64,000 nucleotides of DNA from Guadua angustifolia. Taxonomy: Eukaryota > Streptophyta > Magnoliopsida > Poales > Poaceae. Where the stretch lies: the NCBI GenBank assembly GCA_036346375.1, contig CM070514.1, positions 16,458,463-16,522,462 on the forward strand, in the 5' to 3' direction. The notes under the pieces were generated by a model. The model worked only from the letters and a program-made list of their open reading frames with translations, searched no databases and had not been told where the DNA came from. A program made the translations under genes and the position numbers. Below, piece after piece: positions 11,091 to 21,489 of the stretch; the first letter of the stretch is position 1, and the number at the start of each line of letters is the position of its first letter.

Positions 11091-11108
11091 ACCTGTTCTA
11101 TAGTAGTG
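11091..11108 (-). repeat. CACTA right terminal inverted repeat
   Basis: Read on the minus strand this is CACTACTATAGAACAGGT, beginning with the CACTA pentamer that names the superfamily. The flanking ATT (11109-11111) would be the 3-bp target duplication, unverified because the left end is missing. Confidence 0.8.
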
Positions 11109-11275
11109 ATTGGTGGGAGCTTGCTTTGAAGCATTTAATAAATCTGCTCCTACACGAGAGGCAAAAATCAATATAGTATGATACTCTCTTGGATTGAGTT
11201 GTATAGAGTCGCAACTGGTTTTCTATCAATTAGGAATTCGAACTATGGATTTTATGATTAGTTTTGTCATATTAG

Positions 11276-11454
11276 GAAAATTTGTACCGCGATGGTGTAA
11301 ATTCCATAATCTGTTCCATCTCATTAGGAGAACATGCACTACGATCATTTCAATCTATAGAAGGTCTCACTTCAATGGGAAAATCTGTTCCACATGTTTT
11401 GAAGAATATTCTCACAGGGCAAGATCAAATTGCTCACCATAATGTACCAACGTC
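11276..11454 (+). other. Orphan exon-like stretch with splice signals
   Basis: A 59-codon frame is open between a TTAG acceptor ending at 11275 and a consensus GTAAGT donor at 11455. The peptide contains SLGEHALRSFQSIEGLTSMG and KSVPHVLKNILTGQ and has an ordinary, non-repetitive composition. I do not recognise the family. Neighbouring frames are not obviously coding. It lies 170 bp outside the CACTA terminus, so it could be a relic of a host gene or of another transposon. The rest of 11112-11766 shows nothing recognisable. Confidence 0.35.
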
Positions 11455-11766
11455 GTAAGTTGTAGCATGTTGTCAGTGATGTATGGAGTCGACAGTCGAT
11501 AGCCAGAGGAAAAAGAAATTGTTGTTTTCTTTTGATCTTGTGTGATTTTCAATGGGGTGTTGTGTGTCGTCGCGTGCATGTGCGCCAAGCGAGGACTGCG
11601 TGTGCATATGCGCCTCCTTATTTTCTTTGTATCCTCGCTACTTGTTGGCGCCACCATCGTTGTTTGGTAGCGTATGGGTTCCCATGGAACCACCGTTTTG
11701 TGTCTTAGCCCGCTCATCCACGTGTCACTCACTAGCGGCCTTCATGTGCATGTCCGTGGCGATTTA

Positions 11767-12051
11767 GGGTGTGTTTGGTTACCTGCATGGTGCCTGAATC
11801 ACATGAGTGGATGCAGCTGTATCAGTTAGACACGTGTTTGGTTTCCTGTTCATCCAGGTCAAGTGAATACAATTGCACCCACTCATGTAGGATGGAGAAA
11901 ACACAGAAATTGGGCTCTCTCTAATGCAGGCTCGTGAGATGTATAAACAAGCAACCAAACAAATCAACTTGCATCCACTCATACAGGCCAAGGCTAACCT
12001 GGATGGCTTATACAGAATAGGCTAGGATGGTGCAGATAACCAAACACACCC
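11767..12051. mobile_element. Tourist-like (PIF/Harbinger) MITE
   Basis: A 285-bp element is bounded by inverted repeats GGGTGTGTTTGGTTACCTGC and its complement at the right end (one mismatch over about 21 bp). It is flanked on both sides by TTA (11764-11766 and 12052-12054), the expected 3-bp Harbinger-type target duplication. It has no coding capacity. Subterminal GCATCCACTCAT-like motifs occur in both arms. Confidence 0.9.
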
Positions 12052-12059
12052 TTACTACT

Positions 12060-12428
12060 TCCGTGTGTGACTCTGCCTCCCTCTCTGCTGAAGGCTGTGG
12101 GCTATTGTGGGCACTCCTATCACCAAATCCTACCCATCCTTAAACTATCACCTGATCCTGATCTAATGGCACCTAGGCACTCAAAATCCATGGTCCATGG
12201 AGAACCGCGTCTAGACACTGAGACAAGTCAAAAGATCATCTGTTGGGTCCACACACTAACAACACGTGGACAAAGGATAGGAAAATATAAATAACCCTCA
12301 CTTCAGCATAATAAGCAGAGCATGCTTTGAACACTTGAACTCTCTTTTTACCTTCTGGAACATAACCACAACATATGGTGTTTTCCGTAGAGAGTGACAA
12401 GGTCGAAGTTCAACACTGCTCACTCATC
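12060..12428 (+). promoter_or_regulatory. Possible LTR/leader remnant upstream of a Gypsy gag
   Basis: The stretch between the MITE and the gag start codon has no gene. A TATA-like sequence (ATATAAATA) lies at about 12284-12292, some 140 bp before the gag ATG, as in an LTR promoter and leader. No LTR end or primer-binding site could be defined. Confidence 0.3.
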
Positions 12429-13989
12429 ATGGCCCCGAAGCAAAAGGCCGCGGTAGCATCAAGCGAGAAGATGAAAGAAATTACTAGCTAAGCCGACATC
12501 GAAGCCTTGGCCAGCATGAAGAGCAAGTGGAAACCAGGCCCATACCTCGAAGATGGAGATACGGCTCATCCAGAGGGTGCACCACCTACTTGGCATGCTA
12601 AGGCTAAGAAGAACCTTGGTGTGACAGTTGCTAGGATGGTATCTGGAGCGTTTAACCCTCCATTGCACCTTGATGTCATGCGACAGGAGATAGCTAACAT
12701 ACGGTGAGCGATGTCAGAGATTAGAGACCTCGACGTACACCAAGCCTCGGCAAGGCCCCAGCTAAGTAGGTGTACATCGGACGAACTTGAACTCTGCCAT
12801 CCAAGGGCTCAAAATCCAAGGGAAGGCAAAGCCCACAGAGGGGCAATTCAACTCTCAGGCATAGCCGCTGAGGCTAGATACAGAGTTGCCCCTTAGTACG
12901 AGACTATAGCAGAGCTCGTCACCAAAAGTCTTGAAGATGCTGGCCATAGGAATAAACCAGGGGGACACGGACGCCCGTAAGTTTCTCAGAGTGTATGACA
13001 TAGCTATTGAGGCTACTGGACGAGACAACTCAACGAAGGCAAAATGATGGCCCCTTGCTTTTGCAAGGCATAGCCCTATCGTGGTTCCTCACCCTTCCAG
13101 CGGTGTCCATTGATGCTTGGGAGCAAGTCAAGGACTTGATGGGTAACAATTTTCAAGGCAATTACTTGGAGCCAGTTGATGCAAATTGACTATTTTCTTT
13201 CAAACAAGGGCCTACAAAAACTCTTTGTAAATTCTTTAAATGCTTCATGGAAGTTCGGTGCCAAGTAAAATATGGTAATGAAACCACAATTATTAATTCC
13301 ACTATGAGAGGTATGCTAAAGGGACCCTCACGGAATACAATGCAAGAAAGGCAATCAGAATGGTGAAAAGCTTTTTGAAAAAATATAGGAATACGCTTGT
13401 GCAGAAGAGGATTTGGCTAGGAGAGATATCGAAGCCCCCGCTTCTAGGGTGTTGTCGGCCTATAGGCCACGAAGGGATCACAGGGGCCACCATATCCTCA
13501 ACATGGATTATGCAAAAACTGAGAGTCAAAGGTCAGAAGCTAGAGGATGAAACAAAGCTTGAAATTGGGGCCGGGGAGGGGGCCAAAACTGATATGAAGC
13601 CTAGTGTGAATTTCATGGGACCATAGGTCACTCCACCCGAGAGTCCCACCCCATCACTACGCTGTATGAAAATATGAACCGCATGTCCCACCCCATCACT
13701 ACGCTACATGAAAATGTGAACCAAGAGTGCAAGAATGACAGCCATCTTGCAACCGCCTCCGTCGCAGGTGGCCACGACATTACTTGCCCCTCAGATAGTA
13801 CTATCCATCGAAGCCCCTATCAATGACCCCTATGTCACATAATTAACCCCATCATGGGAGGGTCATCACTCGACTTCGCCTCTGAGAGGCAACACCGAGC
13901 CTACATGAGAAGGGTGAACCTCCTGTTCGCTTACCTTGCTTGCTACATGCTCTGTGGGCTGAAGCATACATCACCTTCCACAATCGTGA
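12429..13989 (+). pseudogene. Decayed Gypsy gag and start of protease region
   Basis: A plus-strand gag remnant begins MAPKQKAA at 12429 and has many stops and frame changes. Recognisable pieces are PPTWHAKAKKNLG (12580s) and the gag core ALSWFLTLPAVSIDAWEQVK with LMGNNFQGNY (13070-13165). Near 13838-13935 a frame reads NPIMGGSSLDFASERQHRAY, like the gag-protease junction of Tat/Athila-type Gypsy elements. The reading stops at about 13989 where a different repeat begins. The integrase fragment at 46166, on the same strand and equally decayed, might be the rest of the same element, separated by later insertions; that is an inference. Confidence 0.6.
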
Positions 13990-15342
13990 ATAATCTTTTA
14001 TAATGCAAAAGCAATATTGACTAATGGAATAGTGAATGTATTTTTGGTAAATGGTGGAATGTGTTGGTAATGATGTTGAAGTGTGGAGACCTGTGTGGTT
14101 CTACATGAAGGTTGATTTGCTGGCATGTGTTGCAATCAGAAACAACTTGGGGTGGGAAATGATTTAGACTGGGGCAAGTGGCAAGATGGCTTCATGCCAG
14201 GTGGGCTTATGTGGAAATGGAATGAATCAAGCATAATGAGATGGTCAGTAATCGAACTTTTGAAAGGAAGTCTTGCCTCGACAGCTTAAGGACTTTACCT
14301 TGCAGCCTTTGAACTGAAAGTTACTCAGACACCACATGTCTGGTATGGGACATACCTAGTTTAGTAGGGTTCTAATATCTTTCCTTTGACACCTCGGGGC
14401 GGCAGTTACACAAGAGTGTAACTGTGTGGGGGAGCATACCTGTGCTACGGCTTGGTACCCATCCAACAGTATTCGCTTGTTCTAAGCTTCAGCTCTGAGT
14501 GAGGGGAGCATAAGGAAGGCCATACTGGGGAGGTTCATAGGTTTAGATGTTGGTCTCTGAAAAGCTCTGTTACAATCAATCACCTGTGTGGTAAGCGACT
14601 GTATCCTATGGGTAAAGTGTATAACCTCTGCAGAGTATATAAACTATTCGAATAGTCGAGTCCACGGAATTGGACAAAGCTCGGGGATTACAGTCAAGGG
14701 GTAGATCTTTGAAAATAAAATGGGATAAAAGGCTGTGTGCCAGGGGAAAAAGTGAAATTTGATTAAGGACTGTGTGTCCAAAATTATGTGAAAAACAATT
14801 GGAGAAACTTATTATATTAATATGGTTTTTGCTGCTTTATATCTAATAAATAGTAATTTTAACATTTTGATGCAAAGCAAAATAACCAATTGAGCCATTC
14901 CTTTGTAACAAGCCATGCATGTAGTAATAGAAATTGCATTCTGTGCATGACTTGTTGAGTACGGTGTGTACTCACCCTTGCTTACAACAACATATCAGAA
15001 GAAGAGTCTATGCCTGCTTGGGAAGAGGAGTTTAACGAGGAGCCAGAAAACTAGGGAGCAAGCTTTGTCGGTAGCCTGTGGCTAGGAGATAGATCGCTAC
15101 GATGCTTTACTTTCCGCTACTATTTCTTGATACTCTGATTTATGTAAGCCCTGCGTGGCAAACTATTGTAAGGTGACCATAAGGTCGTACAACTCGTTTA
15201 TATCCATGTTTGACGTACTCTATTATTATTCCGCTGTGTATGATTGTGGTACTTTAACCCTGTTAGCCTGTGTGTACTAGCGTGATCCTGGACTAGTGCT
15301 GAATACACAGAGGGGCCAGATTTGCATATTCGGGTCCCGACA
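13990..15342 (+). repeat. LTR-like block with one defined edge (...CCCGACA)
   Basis: No gene is seen. The right edge is sharp: the block ends CGGGTCCCGACA at 15342 and the next base begins minus-strand RNase H coding sequence. The stretch GGGTAAAGTGTATAACCTCTG (14611-14631) has an inverted relative at 43180-43210, so two related Gypsy LTRs lie in opposite orientations in this window. No left edge or target duplication (expected GTAAT) could be found. The short open frames inside are not coding. Confidence 0.45.
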
Positions 15343-15940
15343 GTAATGAATTCCAATATTATAATCTTTAATCAATTCCAACCTTCTTCTTTGTTTCATA
15401 TTAAGATCTGACTGGGTGAATATATATTCCAGACTCTTTTGGTTTGTATATATCTCACATATATTTCCAATGAGATAATGACACCATATCTTCAGAGCAT
15501 GCACTACGGCAGCTAACTCTAGATCGTGTGTCAGATAATTCTCCTCGTGCGGCCTCAACTACCTTGACGCGTAGGCCACTACCTTGCCATTCTGCATTAA
15601 CACACAACTGAGACCCTGCCTTGAAGCGTCACAATATATGTCAAAACCACTCTGCACGCTGGCAATACCAACACAGGTGCGGATGTTAAATGTTTCTTTA
15701 GCTGCAGAAAACTCTTCTCGCACTCTAACATTCATGAGAACTTTTTCTCTTTCTTCAACAATTGCGTGAGAGGTCTTGTAATCGTCGAAAACCCTTCTAT
15801 GAATCGACGGTAATATCCCGCCATTCCCAAAAAACTACGGACTTGGGTAAATATCTTTAGTTGCTCCCAATACAACACAGCTTCCAGTTTGCTTAGATCC
15901 ACAGCAACTCCTTTAGCTATCATTACATGACGAAGGAATT
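15343..15940 (-). pseudogene. G3 pol: end of RT domain and RNase H
   Basis: On the minus strand the segment opens with FLRHVMIAKGVAVDLSKLE, then QVRSFLGMAGYYRRFIEGFS, the thumb/connection motif of Gypsy RT. The RNase H part follows on the other side of an internal frame break, with NYLTHDLELAAVVHALKIWC and LNMKQRRRLELIKDYN. The protein is cut at 15343 before the integrase. At 15940 it is interrupted by E2; coding continues at 33862. Confidence 0.85.
15936..15940. repeat. Target-site duplication GAATT, left copy (element E2)
   Basis: The 5 bp before the E2 LTR match the 5 bp after its other LTR at 33862-33866, the length expected from Gypsy integrase. Confidence 0.95.
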
Positions 15941-16389
15941 TGTCGAGGTTTGTTACCGACAATAATTAAAAGGGGGCTAAACGCTGGATCGGGAACTCGA
16001 TGGTAGCACAAGACACGGGAAATTATACAGGTTCGGGCTCTCACGGTGGAGATAATACCCTAGTCCTGTGCTCTGGAATTATGAGTGGCTAACTTATTTG
16101 CTGATGATGTTCTATGTTGATGGTTCCCCGCCCCTCCCTTTATATAGCAGAGAAGGGCGGTTACAATAAGGAATCCCACTCGGATACGAGATGGAAACTA
16201 TGCCTCCTACATCTGTCTGTTACGATAGCAATTTGGATTACAACCGTTTCTTGCCTAATCTGGCTTGATTTCTTCACGCCTTGCTCAGCCCAGTATGCCT
16301 CCGGCCTTCCGTAGTCAGCCTGGCCTGGTTTCGCCTAGTTGGGCCTCGCAGGTCTGCCTTGCGGGCCCCCGGGGTATATATCCCCCACA
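15941..16389 (-). repeat. E2 3' LTR (left copy)
   Basis: This LTR runs TGTCGAGG...CCCCCACA on the plus strand; the sense strand is minus, starting TGTGGGGGATATATACCCC. A TATA box, CTATATAAAGGG on the minus strand, lies at 16136-16147. It matches 33423-33861 nearly perfectly; the main difference is an indel block near 15966-15980. Confidence 0.95.
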
Positions 16390-16404
16390 GTAGCCCCCGA
16401 GTGC
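16390..16404 (-). other. E2 polypurine tract
   Basis: Read on the minus strand it is GCACTCGGGGGCTAC, directly before the 3' LTR, the place where plus-strand DNA synthesis is primed. Confidence 0.75.
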
Positions 16405-16644
16405 TTCTTGTCTGAGTGCTTCTAGCCGAGTGCTTGTCGCTTGGCAAAGAGGTCATGAAGAACTCGACGAAATTCTTTGTATGGTCATTCCGAGCTGTCT
16501 CTGACTCAATTTATCGAGCCGACTCGTTGCTTAGCATGTTTCTTGTGTACATCTGTACTCAGCCGAGTGGCATTAGCGCATCCGGGCGCATAACCCTTGG
16601 CCTTTTTACAGAGCGCATTTTATCCTGCCCATCTGGTCTTCGTC

Positions 16645-17133
16645 GCCGCCCTATTTAAGGTCACACGAGCCTCACACCTTGTAGGCGTTTGTTTTTAAAA
16701 TCATCTTTATGGTATCTAGCTTCGTTCTCTGAATGTTATCAGCTTGTGACCTAGCATGAGGCATACCATAAGAGGATGTTTTTCCTTGGGAGGTACTCAT
16801 GATCCCGTGTGTCACGGGTTTCTGGCTTTTGACCCATCTTGGAGTGTACCATTTCCCAATTCATTTTGTTGGGCCACTAGCGATTGTGCACGACGTGCGT
16901 GCCTGCCGGCCCACCCTGAAGTGCTCCCTAGGGCGACTTCAGGGCATGAGAAGGGTGATGCGGTTTCCCGCTCGAGTCGAAAGTCAGAACCGCTCCCCTA
17001 TCAATATAGAGTAAAACGAAGTGTCTTTGCACTGTTCCTTTTTGCCCCTTTGTCCTCCAATCTTTTCCCTCGCGACCTCCGCCGCTAGGGTTAACCCCTA
17101 ATCTCACGCGATCGCGAGGCTTCTTTGTTCGAG
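16645..17133 (+). promoter_or_regulatory. Putative promoter and leader of the E2 antisense gene
   Basis: A TATA-like CTATTTAAGG lies at 16651-16660, about 480 bp before the ATG of the antisense gene. It points away from the LTR, on the strand opposite gag-pol. No other gene lies in 16405-17133. Transcription from it is inferred. Confidence 0.4.
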
Positions 17134-19990
17134 GATGTCGTCTCCTTCTCCCGCAACCGTTCACCCGTCCGCCTCGACCAAGGATTGGGCTACCTCGGTA
17201 ATGACGGAGGGGCGGTTGGAGGACTTGGTCGGCATTGGTGTTTTTCCGCCATTGGTGATGCTCGCCGCCTACCCCGCCAAGCAGTGAATTCTCGCCTCAC
17301 CGCATGCCGAGGAGGTGGTCGCTTCAATCCTTCTTATGTGGGTTGGGTCTTCCAAGATCCCCTTTTTCCGCGGCACTCTTGAGTTTTACGGGATCGAACT
17401 AACTCACCTCAACCCCAATTCCATTCTCCAAATCGCTGCCTTTGTCAATCTTTGCGAGGCCTTCCTTGGCATCCGTCCCCACTTCAATCTCTTTCGCCAC
17501 CTTTTCCTTCTTAAGCCTTTTTCCTAATAAGAACTCCCCCAAAGTGGTTGGAGGTGCCGGATTTCAGCTGAGGGATGGTATGAAAAAACCTTACTTTACT
17601 ATTCCTTTGAAGACCTCGAATAAGGGCTGGCACCAAGAGTGGTTCTATTGCGCCAATCCCGAGCCTCCATTGCCTGTTTTCACTAGGAGGCCACCCAAGC
17701 CCTCTCCTGACTGGACATCGCTCCCCAAAGATGATGGGATGGACCAAGTAATTGATCTCATGGGGCTGATTGCTGAGTTGAAGGAGAATGGGCTCACCGG
17801 TATGGCCATCGTCGCCAATTTTTGTACCCGCCGGATTCAGCCTCTCAAGGACCGGATTCATCCCGGGTATGAGTATGAGGGCCGTAATGATCCCACGCGG
17901 GAGGTTTATGAGGAAATTACTTCGGCGGCATTTTTTAGTCGTGCCTCTGATTTCTTTGCCCCAAACGAGAAGATATCTGTTCCCAGAAGCCCAAGACCTT
18001 TTACGAAGCTGAATCCAGTGCCTCCGGTAAGGGATCTTCATTGCCTTCTAATACTGATTCTTCTAACTTTTATCTGAATCTTGATGTGGATGTGCTTTCA
18101 CATTTGCAGGGACGTGAGGCCTTCTTTTCCGATGCGCCATTACCTGGGTTCCCCGTACATAAGAGTGATAAGCGAAACTTCCCCGCCATTGCCTTTCCGC
18201 CCAAGCCGGTTAAGCAAGACGAGCGCCCGTGATGATCCAACCAGAAGGAAAAGTCTGATTGTTCAGAAGGCTGCTTAAGCAATGGATAAAGGTGTACCCG
18301 ACCGGGGTCCGGTAAAATTCGGGACCCCGCGTCGCACGACCTCCTCCCGACTTCTTCTTCTTCTTCTTCGAACCAACTGGAACCCGAGGTGTTTAAGCCC
18401 TCGCCCCACCCTCGATGGAAAGTGTGCCTTCACACCCGACCGAGCTCCTTGTTTGCCGCCAAGAAGTTGCGCTCAAGGGGACTCCTCCGTAGTCCTTTCA
18501 CTCGGGGGTTTAAAGTGCAAGATAACAAGATCCAACAGTTGGATTTCCTTGCTAGTCCTTCTTGCTCCCCGGATCATGTCCTGATCGTTTCTCCTCGTAG
18601 GGATCCTGTTGATGAAGTTCTTCATGAAACGTCGCCCCTGGAGCCTCCAGCGATTGTTGGCGATGGTAGTGTTGTCGTGGCAGAGGCTAAGGTGTCGATT
18701 GATGCTGTGCCTCCTGTTCCCAGCCTTCCCGGAACCATCGGACGCTCTCCCATCACCTTGAGGCCACGAAAGCAACGAGGGCGCTCGGCCGAGTGGCCCC
18801 TACCGCTTTTCCTTCTGGGCGACCGCCGCCCAGATTAATATTCTATCGTTATCGCCGCTTGTCGCCAGAAGCTTCCACCTCCTCGCCAACACCGCCGTGT
18901 GTCGAATTCCTCGCTTCCCGCCCGAATCTCGGGCGGGCGCGTTCTTGATGACGACGGCGACATAGTCCTTTGGATGGCGAGGTTGAAGGCAAAGATTGGG
19001 AGTCGTTCTTCGATCTTTGCCAAGTCTTGGCGCCTTTGGCAATGTGAGTTGTCCGCACCGCACCTTCTTTGAAAGTCTTCTTTTTCCCTGAAGCCTAACA
19101 TTGCTTGGCCGTCTCCAGCGCCTGTCATCTTTCGCCAAGGACCGGAACTTTCTTCTTCAAAAATTATTTCCAAGGATGAAAATGAGGAAGGATTACGCTG
19201 AGGAGGTCGAGCAGATTCGCACTGAGTTTGAGGCGGAGCTCACACGCACCCGCGTGGCGAATCGAGAGGAATTGGAAGGGCTTCGAAGTCGCATCCAGTC
19301 CCTTGAGGCGGAGAAATTGAACTTGACCAGTCTTTCTGATGGTAATCTTTTTTGTCCGAGTGCCTTGGGCCCCGCCTTTATCCTTTGTCTTCTGATGCCC
19401 TGGTCTTCATATTTTTGTCAGATTTTCGGGAGAGGCTCGAATCCTCTCTTTCCCAGAACGAAGAACTGAAGAAGGCTGAGGAGGACGCCAAAGAACAAGT
19501 TGCCAAGCTGATAAGAGAATTGGAAGGTGTACTTCCGGTCTTGTCTTTTATCCTATTGTCCCTTGTTCTTTTAGCAACTTCAGACTTACCCGACTGGTAT
19601 CCTGCAGTGCATCGGGTCAACTCGCAAGCTCAGTACCGAGCTCTTGATGATAAGATCAAAAGTAGTGAAGTGAGGGTCGACCGTCTCCAATTGGGTTCTG
19701 AAAGGATGCTGCGAATCCTGGGTCCTGATGAAGCCGGCACCAGTGGTGTCCCCTATGACGCTGATATCACAATTCAGAGGCTGGAAGAAGCCCCCAAGAA
19801 GCTGACTGCGCACTTGGAGGACATTGTAGTTACAAGCACCTGCCAGGTGTTGGCGATCACCAAGTCCTTGTATCCACGGGTGGAGCTCGAGGTCACAAGG
19901 AGGATTTGCCCAAGATCGTTGATGACGATCAAGCGCCGCCCTTATGGATGAAGTCAAGGATACTGCTTCTGTTTTGGTTAAAAACCTGGA
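17134..19990 (+). pseudogene. E2 antisense gene 1 (Transposase_28-like, intron-containing)
   Basis: The gene lies between pol and the 3' LTR on the strand opposite gag-pol, as known for Tat-lineage elements such as Grande. Its ATG is at 17134. The N-terminal part carries ILASPHAEEVVASILLMWVG and HLNPNSILQIAAFVNLCEAF with LGIRPHFNLFRHLF, which matches the family called Transposase_28 (putative gypsy type transposon). Later parts are charged and coiled-coil-like (EEVEQIRTEFEAELTRTRVA; LSQNEELKKAEEDAKEQVAK). Four introns with GT-AG borders are predicted: 18027-18109, 19044-19118, 19342-19421 and 19527-19607. In-frame stops at 17285 and near 17525 and frame changes make it a pseudogene. The function of these proteins is unknown. 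It should not be mistaken for a host gene, because it sits inside an element bounded by a target duplication. Confidence 0.7.
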
Positions 19991-20329
19991 CCTGGGTCCC
20001 GTGTAGTCTTCTATTTGTACTGAACTTATCCTGTGTTATTTGCTACTCCTTCGGGATAATTGCTCTAATGTTGAAAAAAGTTTCCCCTGGGCCTGAATTT
20101 GTTTTGTGAAGATGCCCAGCCGCTGCCTTAATGTAATTCGCTAATTCTCGGCCTATTTAGGGTGCATATCTGGCGTCTTGGCCCGTTTCTGCAGTCTTTG
20201 ATTATCATGGCGTCTGACACTCCTCGAAAAATGTGCGGCGTTACGTTCGGCGCACCCAGAAGGTGAATCGTTCCCGCCTCCATGCCAAGCGTCACCTTGA
20301 GTCGGAGTGAGTCTCTCTCCGGAGACAGA

Positions 20330-20870
20330 CGTCGCCCCTTATAAGAGTGTATTTAGCCTCGATCTTGGCAATTTGCAGCGCACTACCATTCTCCGCCGGC
20401 TCGTTCTTCTTCATTTCTTCAGGAACTTCTTCTTGTTTCTTTGAAACACTCGACTGTTAGCTTTCTTCTTTGCTTGATTTCTTCGTTTTTCGTGCTTGTG
20501 GAATTGTGACCGCCGGTTGATCGTTCGTCTTTTTTGCAGGTCGCCTTCTTCTTCTTCATGGATTCTTCCTCTTCTTCTGAGGATCTCTCTCCTCTGTCTC
20601 TCCCTCCAGAGTCCCCGGGTCCACCGGTGGCGCCGTGGATCGAGAACCTGTTCCACAGCTTTGGAGACGACGCCTGTGGAGCTCGAGGACTAACACGCCG
20701 AAGCTCGGGCCGAGTTTGACCTCACCATGGCGGAGGCCATGAGCAGAGGCCGCCGCCGGGACATCGCCGTGCCGATGCCCTCGACGAGGTTGTTCCTAGG
20801 CTCATCGAGCTAGGGATGCCCTCATCGCAGTCTGCCGTCGCCGCCGAGTAGTTTTTTATCTCCGTAGGGA
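20330..20870 (+). pseudogene. E2 antisense gene 2 (short, serine/acidic N-terminus)
   Basis: A second plus-strand unit precedes integrase. A TATA-like CTTATAAG lies at 20338-20345, followed by a pyrimidine-rich leader and an acceptor TTTTTTGCAG ending at 20539. The open frame MDSSSSSEDLSPLSLPPESP begins at 20558 and continues to about 20720, with a further MAEAMSRGRRRDIAVPM stretch at 20727. It is short and unassigned. The rest of 20870-21490 is gene-free spacer rich in a duplicated AACACTATTAGGTGTAGCCCC unit (near 21260 and 21388). Confidence 0.4.
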
Positions 20871-21489
20871 AAGTAGCACTTTTGATGTCTGCAAGGAACG
20901 TTTAGATAGTGCTTTTGTTGTATATATCTTCTATGGTCTTTGAAAGATGCTGGACTTTTTGTAAGACTGTTTTAGCCGCAACTTGTTATTTCTCTTTTCA
21001 TTGCTTAGATCTTTTCGATTTTTCCCGAGTGGTTTTCATCCTCCCTTATGTTTAAGCACCCCGTGCGATTAGTATAGCCCCCGAGCATCGCGAGTTGGCG
21101 CTTTGGTCTTTTCCCTCAAGCATGCCTTTCATTAGGTAGCTAGACTTTTTTCGTCCAGGGTTTCACAATCGAGGGTATAGAGCACTCGGATTTAGTCGTG
21201 ATCGTAGGAAAAGAAAAAGGATAGGAGCTGATATGCAAGCGGGGTTGCACATGTGCAACACTATTAGGTGTAGCCCCCGACTTATTACTTAATTGAGTAG
21301 CAATTGAGTAGCAAGTCAATTGAATAAAGATTCTGACATATGACATCTCTTTAAACAAATAATCCTTCGCCGAGTTAGCATGCTAACACTATTAGGTGTA
21401 GCCCCGACTTCATCGCTTAATTGAGTAACAATTGAGTAGTAAGTTTAGGAAAAGATTCAATACCACGTAACATTTTAAGAGTAAAACGA

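Larger units (their letters stand above)
7480..11108 (+). mobile_element. CACTA (En/Spm) transposon, right-hand part
   Basis: A plus-strand transposon protein gene is followed by a subterminal array of ACCGTCTGTGATG units (10680-11090) and a right terminal inverted repeat that reads, on the minus strand, CACTACTATAGAACAGGT and ends at 11108. CACTA elements are cut-and-paste DNA transposons that leave 3-bp target duplications; the three bases after the TIR are ATT. The left TIR and the main transposase (TNP2) are not found, so the left limit given is only where coding evidence begins. The palindromic array at 566-756 might be its other end, with the Sirevirus inserted between. Confidence 0.75.

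Noticed and set aside
17442..18077. Possible host gene on the plus strand at 17.1-20 kb with introns
   Set aside because: It lies between the LTRs of E2, inside its GAATT duplication, and matches the known antisense-gene position of Tat elements.
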